Virus record (IMG/VR): IMGVR_UViG_3300042995_000011
Coordinates: 1-44,725 of that record
Direction: 5' to 3' (one strand)
Length of the DNA: 44,725 bases
Source: a virus
Below, in pieces: positions 8,157-14,194 of this stretch; position 1 is the first letter of the stretch, and every line of letters begins with the position of its first letter. Below the pieces are notes generated by a model that was not told the origin of the DNA, made no database searches, and saw only the letters and a program-made list of their open reading frames with translations. The position numbers were made by a program, and so were the translations under genes.

Positions 8157-8165
8157 ATTGTAGCA
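8157..8165 (-). promoter_or_regulatory. Extended -10 promoter of the leftward HNH gene
   Basis: On the minus strand TGC-TACAAT lies 6 bases before ATG 8150. No good -35 is seen. The same TGC-TACAAT extended -10 recurs in the early promoter at 23641. Confidence 0.5.
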
Positions 8166-8196
8166 CATCCGTTCACCATTCTGAACCGCTGATTTG

Positions 8197-8226
8197 TATA
8201 AGGGTCAGCGCCTCACCCCCTACAAT
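8197..8226 (+). promoter_or_regulatory. Late promoter copy 3 (TATAAG-N18-TACAAT)
   Basis: TATAAG 8197-8202 and TACAAT 8221-8226 with an 18-bp spacer, preceded by GATTTG as in the copy at 34258. It lies between the leftward HNH gene and the fibre gene. Its predicted transcript would start near 8233 and include an AAAGGAG ribosome site at 8239-8245. Confidence 0.8.
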
Positions 8227-8254
8227 GATGGTGCAATGAAAGGAGCACGCTAAA

Positions 8255-9277
8255 ATCGCCCACATCGTCAGAATCATTAACGGTAAGGCCCCCTCCGGCG
8301 GGAACGGCGGGGTCTCCGACGCGGACTTCAGCAACCTTGCGCTCAACTTCTTCAGCAAGGGCGTGGTCAAGCCGAACGACTACAAGGTGGAGCAGCAGGC
8401 CACCCCGAACATGACCGTCAAGGTCAACACCGGCGAGGCTTACGTCCCCAACCCGGCCGGGACGATGCTCTACAACACGTCGCTCGACGCTTCCGCTAAT
8501 GTCACCATCGCGGCGAATGCTTCCGGCAATCCGCGCATCGACGCCATCGTCATCAAGGTCGATCTCGGCACCACCCCCAACAACCTGGCCAACAACGTCG
8601 CCTCCGTCGTCGCCGTCCAGGGCACGCCGGCCGCCTCACCATCGGCACCGCTCGACTCCGCTATCCAGACGGCGGTTGGCGCGAGCAACCCCTTCTACCG
8701 GCTGGCGAATGTGACCGTCGCCAACGGCGCTTCCTCCATCACCGACGCCAACATCGCCTCGACCCGCGAGGGCGTGGTCATCCGCATCGTCGGCGGCTAC
8801 CTGAGATACAACCTGTCGACCGGCAAGCTCCAGTTCTCCAACGACGGCACGACCTTCACCGACATGGCCAACAGCAGCAAGATCCTCCAGGTCATCTCGG
8901 GATCCCACTCGACACAGGTCAGCAACACGACGACGACGCTGGCCGATACCGGCCTGAGCGCCACGATCACCCCGACCTCCGCGAGCAACATGGTCAAGGT
9001 CACGGTGAGCATGCCGACGAACGTCGACAGCAACGGACTCGGCGGCAAGCTGGTCCTGCTGCGGGGCGCGACCCAGATCCACACGCCGATCACCAACTTC
9101 GGCTATCCCACGGCGGCGAGACGCGACCTCATCTCCTTTACCTATATCGACTCCCCCGCGACCACCAGCTCGCGGACCTACAAGGTGCAGTTCGGCATCA
9201 CCACCGGGAGCGGGACGATCTACGCCCAGGCCGACGCATCCCCGAGCACGATCGTGCTGGAGGAGGTCGCCCCGTAA
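8255..9277 (+). CDS. Tail fibre / receptor-region structural protein with apparent ATC start
   Basis: About 340 aa if read from 8255. It opens 'AHIVRIINGKAPSGGNGG' and 'SDADFSNLALNFFSKG', then a segment 'EQQATPNMTVKVNTGEAYV', an Ala/Thr-rich beta-structured region and a C-terminal jelly-roll-like end. Such proteins form tail-tip or fibre components downstream of the hub genes. The frame is open upstream to a TGA at 8237, and an AGGAG site sits 9 bases before the ATC at 8255, exactly where ATG is expected; the first standard start is GTG 8363 with no good Shine-Dalgarno. The 5' end is thus unusual. The stop codon TAA lies in the loop of a perfect GCCCCG/CGGGGC hairpin. Confidence 0.7.
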   Translation: MAHIVRIINGKAPSGGNGGVSDADFSNLALNFFSKGVVKPNDYKVEQQATPNMTVKVNTGEAYVPNPAGTMLYNTSLDASANVTIAANASGNPRIDAIVIKVDLGTTPNNLANNVASVVAVQGTPAASPSAPLDSAIQTAVGASNPFYRLANVTVANGASSITDANIASTREGVVIRIVGGYLRYNLSTGKLQFSNDGTTFTDMANSSKILQVISGSHSTQVSNTTTTLADTGLSATITPTSASNMVKVTVSMPTNVDSNGLGGKLVLLRGATQIHTPITNFGYPTAARRDLISFTYIDSPATTSSRTYKVQFGITTGSGTIYAQADASPSTIVLEEVAP

Positions 9278-9292
9278 CGGGGCCGGAGGCCT

Positions 9293-9790
9293 ATGCAGCT
9301 GTCCGATTTCATCAATCTCAACACCTTCATCCTGATCGGCACGATCCTCTTCGGGCTGACCTCGTGGTGGGGCGCGGTGAAGAGCGGCGGCCTGGGTGCG
9401 CTCCGCCAGAGCAACGAGGATCTCCGCAAGCTGGTCGATGACCAGACCAAGGAGTTGGCCGAACTCAGGGCGGACATGGCGAGGGCGGAGGCGATCATGC
9501 AGAAGGTGGAGGAGCAGAAGGCCGAGATCGACAAGTCCCGCGAGCGTATCCACGCACTCGGCAACGAGATCACCTCCCTCAAACTCCAGGTGCAGCACCT
9601 CAGCGACTTCCGCGAGAACTACGAACGGCTCATCCACGGAGCCCTCTTGGAGTTCTTCGCCAACGACCCGCAGGTCGCCAAGACGCTGCGCCTCTCGATC
9701 ATGGGGGTGGAGGAGCGGCAGGAAGTGGCGAATAGGCAATACCGCGCCCGACGCCGTGCGAAGTCGAAAGGGGAGGAAGAAGGGAAGTGA
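9293..9790 (+). CDS. Membrane-anchored coiled-coil protein before the lysis genes
   Basis: 165 aa. One N-terminal transmembrane segment (about residues 10-27, TFILIGTILFGLTSWWG core) is followed by a long charged heptad-rich coiled coil (about 40-115, with 'DDQTKELAELRADMARAEA') and a basic tail. It follows the fibre gene by 15 bp and overlaps a 23-aa hydrophobic peptide gene by the TGATG type (stop at 9788-9790). Location beside endolysin and holin suggests a role in lysis or in envelope contact, for example an i-spanin-like or tail-tip accessory part, but I recognise no family. Confidence 0.65.
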   Translation: MQLSDFINLNTFILIGTILFGLTSWWGAVKSGGLGALRQSNEDLRKLVDDQTKELAELRADMARAEAIMQKVEEQKAEIDKSRERIHALGNEITSLKLQVQHLSDFRENYERLIHGALLEFFANDPQVAKTLRLSIMGVEERQEVANRQYRARRRAKSKGEEEGK

Positions 9791-9861
9791 TGGAAATGAA
9801 CGTGTTACTGGCGATCCTCCTGATCGTGCTGCTGCTCTACATACTCGGCATCATTCGCTGA
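9790..9861 (+). CDS. 23-aa hydrophobic membrane peptide
   Basis: The ORF starts at an ATG overlapping the previous stop (TGATG) and encodes MEMNVLLAI followed by a continuous Leu/Ile/Val stretch ending 'GIIR': essentially one transmembrane helix. It lies directly upstream of the M23 endolysin. Very small single-helix proteins occur in phage lysis cassettes, so a holin-regulating role is possible. Support is the tight overlap and the uninterrupted hydrophobic composition; function is not shown. Confidence 0.5.
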   Translation: MEMNVLLAILLIVLLLYILGIIR

Positions 9862-9876
9862 GGGCTTTACAACTTA

Positions 9877-9891
9877 GTGTATAATATACAC
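9877..9891 (+). promoter_or_regulatory. Endolysin promoter -10 within a palindrome
   Basis: GTGTATAATATACAC is a perfect 15-bp palindrome about a central A and contains TATAAT (9880-9885). ATG 9894 follows the -10 by 8 bases, implying an essentially leaderless mRNA. No clear -35 is visible, which suggests activation by another factor or a role mainly as an operator. Confidence 0.5.
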
Positions 9892-9893
9892 AT

Positions 9894-10373
9894 ATGGGGA
9901 AATATCTCCTTTACGATCTCTTCGAGGGCAACTACCGGATCAGCCAGCACTACGGAGCGAATCCCGCCTATTACCAGAGCATCTCGGGCGGCAAACTCCG
10001 CTCCCACGAGGGCGTCGATTGGGCCACGCCGGTCGGTGTGAAGCTGCTCTGCCCGTTCGAGAAGGGCATCGTCCTCCGCGCCAGCTTCTCCGCGAAAGAC
10101 TACGGCTACTACACGGTCATCTGGGACCCCAAGCAGCGCTGCGGGGTCTGGTACGGACATCTCTCCCGCATCATCGCCGGCTACGGGGCGCAGGTGAGGA
10201 AAGGCCAGATCGTCGGCCACACCGGCAGATCCGGCAATGTCTCCGGACCCCACCTCCACGTCAATTTCGTCGAGACCGACGCCTATGGCAATCGCCTGAA
10301 CATGAATAACGGCAATCAGGGCTTCCTCAACATCTTAGATCCGAAACTCGTTTCCTGGCGCTTGTCGCGATAG
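9894..10373 (+). CDS. Endolysin, M23-family zinc endopeptidase
   Basis: 159 aa. The M23 (lysostaphin-type) signature is complete: H38-x3-D42 ('SHEGVD'), 'WYGHLS' with H89, and 'GPHLHV' giving H120-L-H122, together with the 'KGQIVGHTG' loop. The enzyme cuts peptide cross-links in peptidoglycan. There is no signal peptide, so release would need the neighbouring holin. Unlike most endolysins there is no separate wall-binding domain; the protein is the catalytic domain with a short C-terminal extension. It is flanked by small membrane proteins (9790, 10395, 10535), a classic lysis cassette. Confidence 0.9.
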   Translation: MGKYLLYDLFEGNYRISQHYGANPAYYQSISGGKLRSHEGVDWATPVGVKLLCPFEKGIVLRASFSAKDYGYYTVIWDPKQRCGVWYGHLSRIIAGYGAQVRKGQIVGHTGRSGNVSGPHLHVNFVETDAYGNRLNMNNGNQGFLNILDPKLVSWRLSR

Positions 10374-10394
10374 CGGCGGGGTCAATCCCAACGT

Positions 10395-10529
10395 ATGTTT
10401 GAACTACGCAAGAAACTCGAGATCAGGAAGCTCAGGGAGGAGCAGAAGCTCATCCACGAGCTGAGCAAGCTGGCCATCCTGGTCGGCGCGACCTTCCTGC
10501 TGGCGATCTTCGCCTGGAAGCTGGGGTGA
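10395..10529 (+). CDS. 44-aa membrane protein in the lysis cassette
   Basis: MFELRKKLEIRKLREE begins a basic/acidic helix, followed by a single transmembrane segment (LAILVGATFLLAIFAW) and a short end. It lies between the endolysin and the two-helix holin and its stop overlaps a possible GTG of the latter. The charged cytoplasmic helix plus one membrane helix would suit a holin partner or antiholin, but that is inference from context. Confidence 0.6.
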   Translation: MFELRKKLEIRKLREEQKLIHELSKLAILVGATFLLAIFAWKLG

Positions 10530-10534
10530 TAGCT

Positions 10535-10774
10535 ATGATTTCAAAACGATTCACGCTCAACAGGCAAGAGGCGGAGAAATGGGCGACCAACGCGGCCGTC
10601 TTCCTCTTCCCGGTGCTGATGATCTACCTCTCCTATGTGATCGGGCAGATCCCGGACCCGTCCCGCTTCAGCTGGGGGGTGCTGGTGCCCAACCAGTTCG
10701 TCACCGGCTCGATGGTGCTCTACGTGCTGAACACGCTCTACGACTTCCTCCGCAAATGGATGGCGGGGCGATAG
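10535..10774 (+). CDS. Putative holin (two transmembrane segments)
   Basis: 79 aa from ATG 10535 (82 aa if GTG 10526 is used). Two hydrophobic segments, about residues 18-38 (AAVFLFPVLMIYLSYVIG) and 49-66 (NQFVTGSMVLYVLNTLY), are joined by a short polar turn, with a basic C-terminus (FLRKWMAGR). Size, topology and position behind the endolysin fit a class II holin that forms the membrane lesion at lysis. I prefer the ATG because it has the AGCT-ATG context seen at other starts here. Confidence 0.72.
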   Translation: MISKRFTLNRQEAEKWATNAAVFLFPVLMIYLSYVIGQIPDPSRFSWGVLVPNQFVTGSMVLYVLNTLYDFLRKWMAGR

Positions 10775-10804
10775 CGGGGCGGTCGGCGACGACCATCTTC
10801 ACCT

Positions 10805-11077
10805 ATGAAGGAGTTACAACCACCAGACATGGCAGATGAATACGCCAGGCAGATGAGTCACGCCTCCAACCGCAAGGAGGACGCGCGGCGGTTCCTGGCC
10901 GAACACCCTAACCGGGGGTTGGAGTTCGCGTGGAGAGATCCCGACGGCAACCCCGCCCACGTCATCGTCGATCACCAGTTCTACCAGGGCATCCACAGCA
11001 TCGTGATGACCCGCGTCCACGACCTGGGCGAGGCCATCTACCCGTTCGGCCCCGACGACCCCAACGCACCGCGATAA
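10805..11077 (+). CDS. Hypothetical protein, end of the late region
   Basis: 90 aa, soluble, with a central 'RDPDGNPAHVIVDHQFYQGIHSIVM' block and a Pro-rich end. Two starts are possible: ATG 10805 (used here, preceded by a weak purine site) or ATG 10829 (MADEYARQ). It is the last rightward gene of the lysis group before a gene-poor stretch. I recognise no family. Confidence 0.6.
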   Translation: MKELQPPDMADEYARQMSHASNRKEDARRFLAEHPNRGLEFAWRDPDGNPAHVIVDHQFYQGIHSIVMTRVHDLGEAIYPFGPDDPNAPR

Positions 11078-11369
11078 ACCTGTGCAAAGCCTCGAAGATG
11101 TACTCATTACACACATGATCGCTCAGGTATGTAAAACTTCTCGTAAATTACACAGTAGCCGAACACCGGATTTGCTCATTGTGAAGGGGTAAATGCGGCA
11201 AATCAAACTTTTCGGACAAGATCTGTTATGCGATCTTTGCGGCGAACCGGATCGTTGAACTTCTCTTGTCCGAAAAATTCAGTCGGGGTCGATGAGTCCG
11301 ACCTGATGCGATAAGCTGCTGCGGGGCAATAGGGTCAGGCGCGTCGGGACCGGTTCAAGGAGCGGAAGG
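11078..11369. other. Intergenic stretch with a 13-bp inverted repeat
   Basis: No gene is supported in these 292 bases. Perfect arms TTTTCGGACAAGA (11209-11221) and TCTTGTCCGAAAA (11264-11276) enclose 42 bases. Either strand could fold into a stable hairpin, but there is no U-run next to the stem in the rightward direction. It may be a protein-binding site, a transcription boundary of the late region or the edge of an inserted accessory segment. Confidence 0.5.
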
Positions 11370-11714
11370 GTGCGATTCTTCGTCCTCAGTGATCCCGAAG
11401 AGCTAATATTCGGCGCGATGCCGCTGCTTCAGGCGGCGTTGGATCGGCGAGTGTCACCGCATCGCCCAAAGGTGTCCCGCGGGGTGGACGCAAACTATGT
11501 GACTATCGAACTCGATGGTGACTTGTCGCGCCCGCCACCGGGGACTGCTGGCGCGGATGAAGAGGTGATCGCCGCCGTTGAAGAGTCGCTACCACCGTCG
11601 ATCGGTCTGCTCATTTGGTTGGAGATGAGCGAGCAACGGAGCACGATGCTGTTTATCCGCGCGAATGATGACGACGCGGATGCGACTGGGGAATCGTACA
11701 TTCGGCCATACTGA
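11370..11714 (+). CDS. Hypothetical protein, 114 aa
   Basis: The GTG start at 11370 has AAGGAG about 11 bases upstream. The protein has an N-terminal beta-like 'MRFFVLSDPEELIFG', a Pro/Gly loop 'LSRPPPGTAGAD', an acidic helix 'EEVIAAVEESLPPS' and 'IGLLIWLEM'. No family is recognised. It stands alone between the inverted repeat at 11209-11276 and the leftward HNH gene and may be part of a transferred accessory patch. Confidence 0.55.
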   Translation: MRFFVLSDPEELIFGAMPLLQAALDRRVSPHRPKVSRGVDANYVTIELDGDLSRPPPGTAGADEEVIAAVEESLPPSIGLLIWLEMSEQRSTMLFIRANDDDADATGESYIRPY

Positions 11715-11818
11715 GTTCCGTAGTTGTTCCCCTTCGCTAGCCACCGCTAGGTCCTTTTTGGCGGGACCCTCGATGCGAAGATCGCGCAATGCCGGTTATT
11801 CGTAAAACTTTTCTGGAG

Positions 11819-12256
11819 TCAAATTGTCTTGTGCTTTGAACAGAGGGAGCATGAGGAACAAGCCTGGATGCGGTTGACGAGCTTGTTGGCGGCGTTCTCT
11901 TTGCTGGTAACAATACGCAGACTCTTCTTTCGGCAGTCGAGCGTATCGCCGTCTATGTGATCGACGACTTGGCCCTTCTCGGCGCTCGTCACAACCCGGT
12001 GAAGGAAGTAAACCGTTCTTCGAGGTTGAGGCCAGCGCCCCGACCCCATCACATATGAATGCTTCGCCCCTACCTTCGTATATCTCCAGCGAGCCATAGG
12101 GATAAGCCGAGGAATATCTTCCGCATCAACCATCACCTCCACAAATCCTCCAGATGAAGGAATCTCGATATAACCAACCTCCCCATCAATCCGGAACTTG
12201 TTATTATGATGCTGGCCTGGATAGCCATGCCACCCTAAAGGGAACTCTTGTGCCAT
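11819..12256 (-). CDS. HNH homing endonuclease, possibly C-terminally altered
   Basis: 145 aa. The nuclease core 'FLHRVV...GQVVDHIDGDTLDCRKKSLRIVT' (about residues 84-118) holds the H-x-D-H-x-x-G-x-x-x-D-C-R and N-L/S-R pattern of HNH homing enzymes, followed by 'KENAANK'. Such proteins normally continue into an AP2-like or DNA-binding tail; here the sequence turns into a Cys/Ser-rich end 'CSSCSLCSKHKTI' and stops, so the tail may be frameshifted or lost. Start ATG 12256 lies 9 bases downstream of a minus-strand -10 (TATTAT at 12266-12271), giving a leaderless mRNA divergent from the DpdA gene. Confidence 0.72.
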   Translation of the reverse strand: MAQEFPLGWHGYPGQHHNNKFRIDGEVGYIEIPSSGGFVEVMVDAEDIPRLIPMARWRYTKVGAKHSYVMGSGRWPQPRRTVYFLHRVVTSAEKGQVVDHIDGDTLDCRKKSLRIVTSKENAANKLVNRIQACSSCSLCSKHKTI

Positions 12257-12259
12257 ATA

Positions 12260-12305
12260 CTGTCGATAATAGCATATTATTTATGTAAAGTAAATATGCT
12301 ATAGT
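12260..12305. promoter_or_regulatory. Compact divergent promoter region with 10-bp inverted repeat
   Basis: ATAGCATATT (12269-12278) and AATATGCTAT (12293-12302) are perfect inverted arms. Each carries one extended -10: TGC-TATTAT for the leftward HNH gene (12266-12271; TTTACT lies 17 bp upstream on that strand) and TGC-TATAGT for the rightward DpdA gene (12300-12305; weak TTATTT 17 bp upstream). Both starts follow within 9-10 bases, so both messages should be almost leaderless. A single dimeric regulator could control both. Confidence 0.65.
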
Positions 12306-12315
12306 CGAATGGTTT

Positions 12316-13029
12316 ATGACCTTCTATCCCGGCCTGCACCACCCTTCCGACGCCAAGCACTTCCCCCGCTGCATGATCAGCGTAAACACCATCCGTGAAA
12401 GAAAGAGCGGCTTCGTCGTCAACGACTGGATGCTGGACTCCGGCGCCTTCACCGAGCTGGCCAAGTACGGCAAGTACCGGCACAACCCCGCCATCTACGC
12501 CAAGCAGGTGATTCGCTGGAGTGCCAACGGGGATCTCCTGGCGGCCGTGACCCAGGATTACATGTGCGAGCCCTTCATGCTCGAAAAGACCGGCCTCACC
12601 ATCGAGGCGCACCAGCGGTACACTATCAAGCGCTACGACTCTATAAGGAAGGCGGTGCCCTTCTCTACCCATATCCTCCCGGTCCTCCAGGGCTACGATC
12701 CAGACGATTATGTCGAGCATGTCCGACAGTACGGCGATCGCCTGCATCCCGGCATGTGGGTCGGCGTCGGCTCGGTCTGCAAGCGCAACGGCGACCCCAA
12801 GAGCATCGTCGCGGTGCTGAGCGCCATCAAGAAGGAACGCCCCGACCTCCGGCTGCACGGCTTCGGCATCAAGCTGACGGCGCTGGGCAACGCCTACATC
12901 CGCGACGCCCTCCACTCTTCCGACTCGATGGCCTGGTCATTCGCTGCATGGAAGCAAGGCCGCAATCCGAACGACTGGCACGAGGCACAGGCTTATTGCA
13001 CTCGCGTCGAGGAGCGACTAGCGGCGTAG
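12316..13029 (+). CDS. dpdA: DpdA-like 7-deazaguanine DNA-modification enzyme (TGT-like)
   Basis: 237 aa, similar in pattern to the tRNA-guanine transglycosylase-like DpdA proteins of phages and genomic islands, which exchange guanine in DNA for a 7-deazaguanine (preQ0 or derivative), protecting DNA from restriction. Family marks are 'NDWMLDSGAFTELA' with D41, 'AVTQDYMCEP' with D81, 'LPVLQGYDPDDY', 'WVGVGSVCKRNGDP' near 148-160 and 'HGFGIKLTAL'. Length is that of the compact stand-alone form. No queC, queD, queE or folE gene occurs in this genome, so the base would have to come from the host. Start ATG 12316 is 10 bases after the -10, leaderless. Function is inferred from the family. Confidence 0.8.
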   Translation: MTFYPGLHHPSDAKHFPRCMISVNTIRERKSGFVVNDWMLDSGAFTELAKYGKYRHNPAIYAKQVIRWSANGDLLAAVTQDYMCEPFMLEKTGLTIEAHQRYTIKRYDSIRKAVPFSTHILPVLQGYDPDDYVEHVRQYGDRLHPGMWVGVGSVCKRNGDPKSIVAVLSAIKKERPDLRLHGFGIKLTALGNAYIRDALHSSDSMAWSFAAWKQGRNPNDWHEAQAYCTRVEERLAA

Positions 13030-13035
13030 GACAAC

Positions 13036-13455
13036 CTACTCGCAGTCGCGTGGCGTCCAGCAATGGGGCTCGTCGTAGTCGTAGTTGTACTCATCCTCAT
13101 AGTCATAGGGCGGATATGCCCCGTCCGACCACGACGCGCACTTGCCATTCGGCAGTCGCCAGCCAGGCCCTCCCCTGCTGCCGCAGCCGCTCGAATTACC
13201 ATAGTACGGAGAGGTGTAGCTGGGGTAATACGGCGCATAGGTAGAGGTCGGCGCGACGACGAGGCCGCGGTTGACCGTCTCGACGGTCTCCACCGGCCCG
13301 GCCGCCTCGACTGGGGCATCGGGTTTAGTGAAGTAGAACAGGGAGGTGCCGGCGATCGCCAATACTAGAGTGATGAACAAGAGGGGCAGCACTCGCTGGG
13401 CGCGCTGCCAGTGCGAGAGCGACTCCTCATCTCTCGGAGACCGCAGGTCATCCAA
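13036..13455 (-). CDS. Membrane-anchored exported protein with Tyr/Asp-rich tail
   Basis: 139 aa from a TTG at 13455 that has an AAGGAGG site 5 bases upstream. A cytoplasmic N-terminus is followed by one transmembrane anchor at about residues 24-43 (LPLLFITLVLAIAGTSLFYF). The outside part is Pro/Val/Glu-rich, then Tyr/Pro/Ser-rich, then contains 'GPGWRLPNGKCASW' and an acidic Tyr-rich end (YEDEYNYDYDEPHC) with several cysteines. It looks like a surface-exposed envelope protein. Possible roles are superinfection exclusion or surface alteration; I recognise no family. It converges on the DpdA gene (6 bp apart). Confidence 0.65.
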   Translation of the reverse strand: MDDLRSPRDEESLSHWQRAQRVLPLLFITLVLAIAGTSLFYFTKPDAPVEAAGPVETVETVNRGLVVAPTSTYAPYYPSYTSPYYGNSSGCGSRGGPGWRLPNGKCASWSDGAYPPYDYEDEYNYDYDEPHCWTPRDCE

Positions 13456-13516
13456 CCTTTCCTCCTTTGCCCTTTTCTCATTTTACTGCCCTCGTCAACT
13501 CCCCCCCTCCCATCCC

Positions 13517-13545
13517 TTGCTTAATCGGCAAGCCCATCCGATAAT
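13517..13545 (+). promoter_or_regulatory. Promoter of the replication-control genes (TTGCTT-N17-GATAAT)
   Basis: TTGCTT 13517-13522 and GATAAT 13540-13545 are 17 bp apart. The region also has CTTGC/GCAAG arms and the near-palindrome CCGATAATCGG (13538-13548) covering the -10, and TGTACGTTCA (13550-13559), a partial match to the TGTACGTACA motif found elsewhere. It is probably a regulated host-type promoter. Confidence 0.6.
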
Positions 13546-13572
13546 CGGTGTACGTTCAGGAGGTGCTCCGGA

Positions 13573-14190
13573 GTGGTTACGGACATGGAAAAGGCTACCG
13601 GACTGACTACGGCGCAGGCCGCTGCCCTGGCGGGGGTATCGGAGAAGTCCGTGAGGAACTGGTTGAAGGCCGGCCACCTCACGCCGTTGGCGACGCTTGA
13701 GGGACGCCGGATCGACAAGCAGCAACTCCTGGACTACCTGCGCGAGCGCGCCGAGGCGACGGTCTCCCACCTTCCCCCGGAAGTCCGTCCCGGCATCGCT
13801 CCGGAGTCCGAACCTATCTCCGTACCTGCTCCGGAAGCGTCTCCGAACGGTCATTATGTCGAGGAAGTACCCCCTGCACCGGAGCCGGTCGCGCCACCAC
13901 TCACCCCGGAGACGATCAACATCGTCCTGCAACCCCTCTTAGACCGCCTCAACGAGTCGGAGAAGGAGCGCAGGCGTCTCCACGACGAGAACATCGAGCT
14001 CGCCGGCCGCGTCGGCTACTACCAGGCCGAGCTGGCGCAGTACAAGGAGCGCGTCCTCCTCCTCGAAGCCCCGAAAGAGGTAACGCCACCGCTGCCGCTA
14101 TCAGAAGACCCCCCAGAAGGGCACCAGATGCCCCGCAGGCGCGCCGAAGAGCCGAAACCGTGGTATAAGAGGTTGCTCGGTCTGGAGTAG
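13573..14190 (+). CDS. HTH (MerR/excisionase-like) protein with coiled coil, replication/partition accessory
   Basis: 205 aa from GTG 13573 (AGGAGG 9 bases upstream; ATG 13585 is an alternative). The N-terminus holds a helix-turn-helix 'LTTAQAAALAGVSEKSVRNWLKAG' with 'RRIDKQQLLDYL', as in MerR/excisionase folds. After a long Pro/Glu linker comes a coiled coil (about 118-160, 'LNESEKERRRLHDENIELAG'), and the end 'PWYKRLLGLE' is an amphipathic tip seen on many plasmid and phage HTH-coiled-coil proteins. It lies 4 bp before an initiator-like gene, so a role in replication control or partition is plausible (inference). Confidence 0.7.
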   Translation: MVTDMEKATGLTTAQAAALAGVSEKSVRNWLKAGHLTPLATLEGRRIDKQQLLDYLRERAEATVSHLPPEVRPGIAPESEPISVPAPEASPNGHYVEEVPPAPEPVAPPLTPETINIVLQPLLDRLNESEKERRRLHDENIELAGRVGYYQAELAQYKERVLLLEAPKEVTPPLPLSEDPPEGHQMPRRRAEEPKPWYKRLLGLE

Positions 14191-14194
14191 CCCC

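Noticed and set aside
11285-11330. Hammerhead-like block (TCGATGAGTCCGAC ... CTGATGCG)
   Set aside because: The CUGANGA and GAAA core elements are not in the required order around a stem; only a chance resemblance.
14164-14193. TATAAG followed 18 bp later by TAGCCC, resembling the late promoter
   Set aside because: The second box lacks AAT, lies at the end of a coding gene and precedes an early-type gene; not counted in the family.
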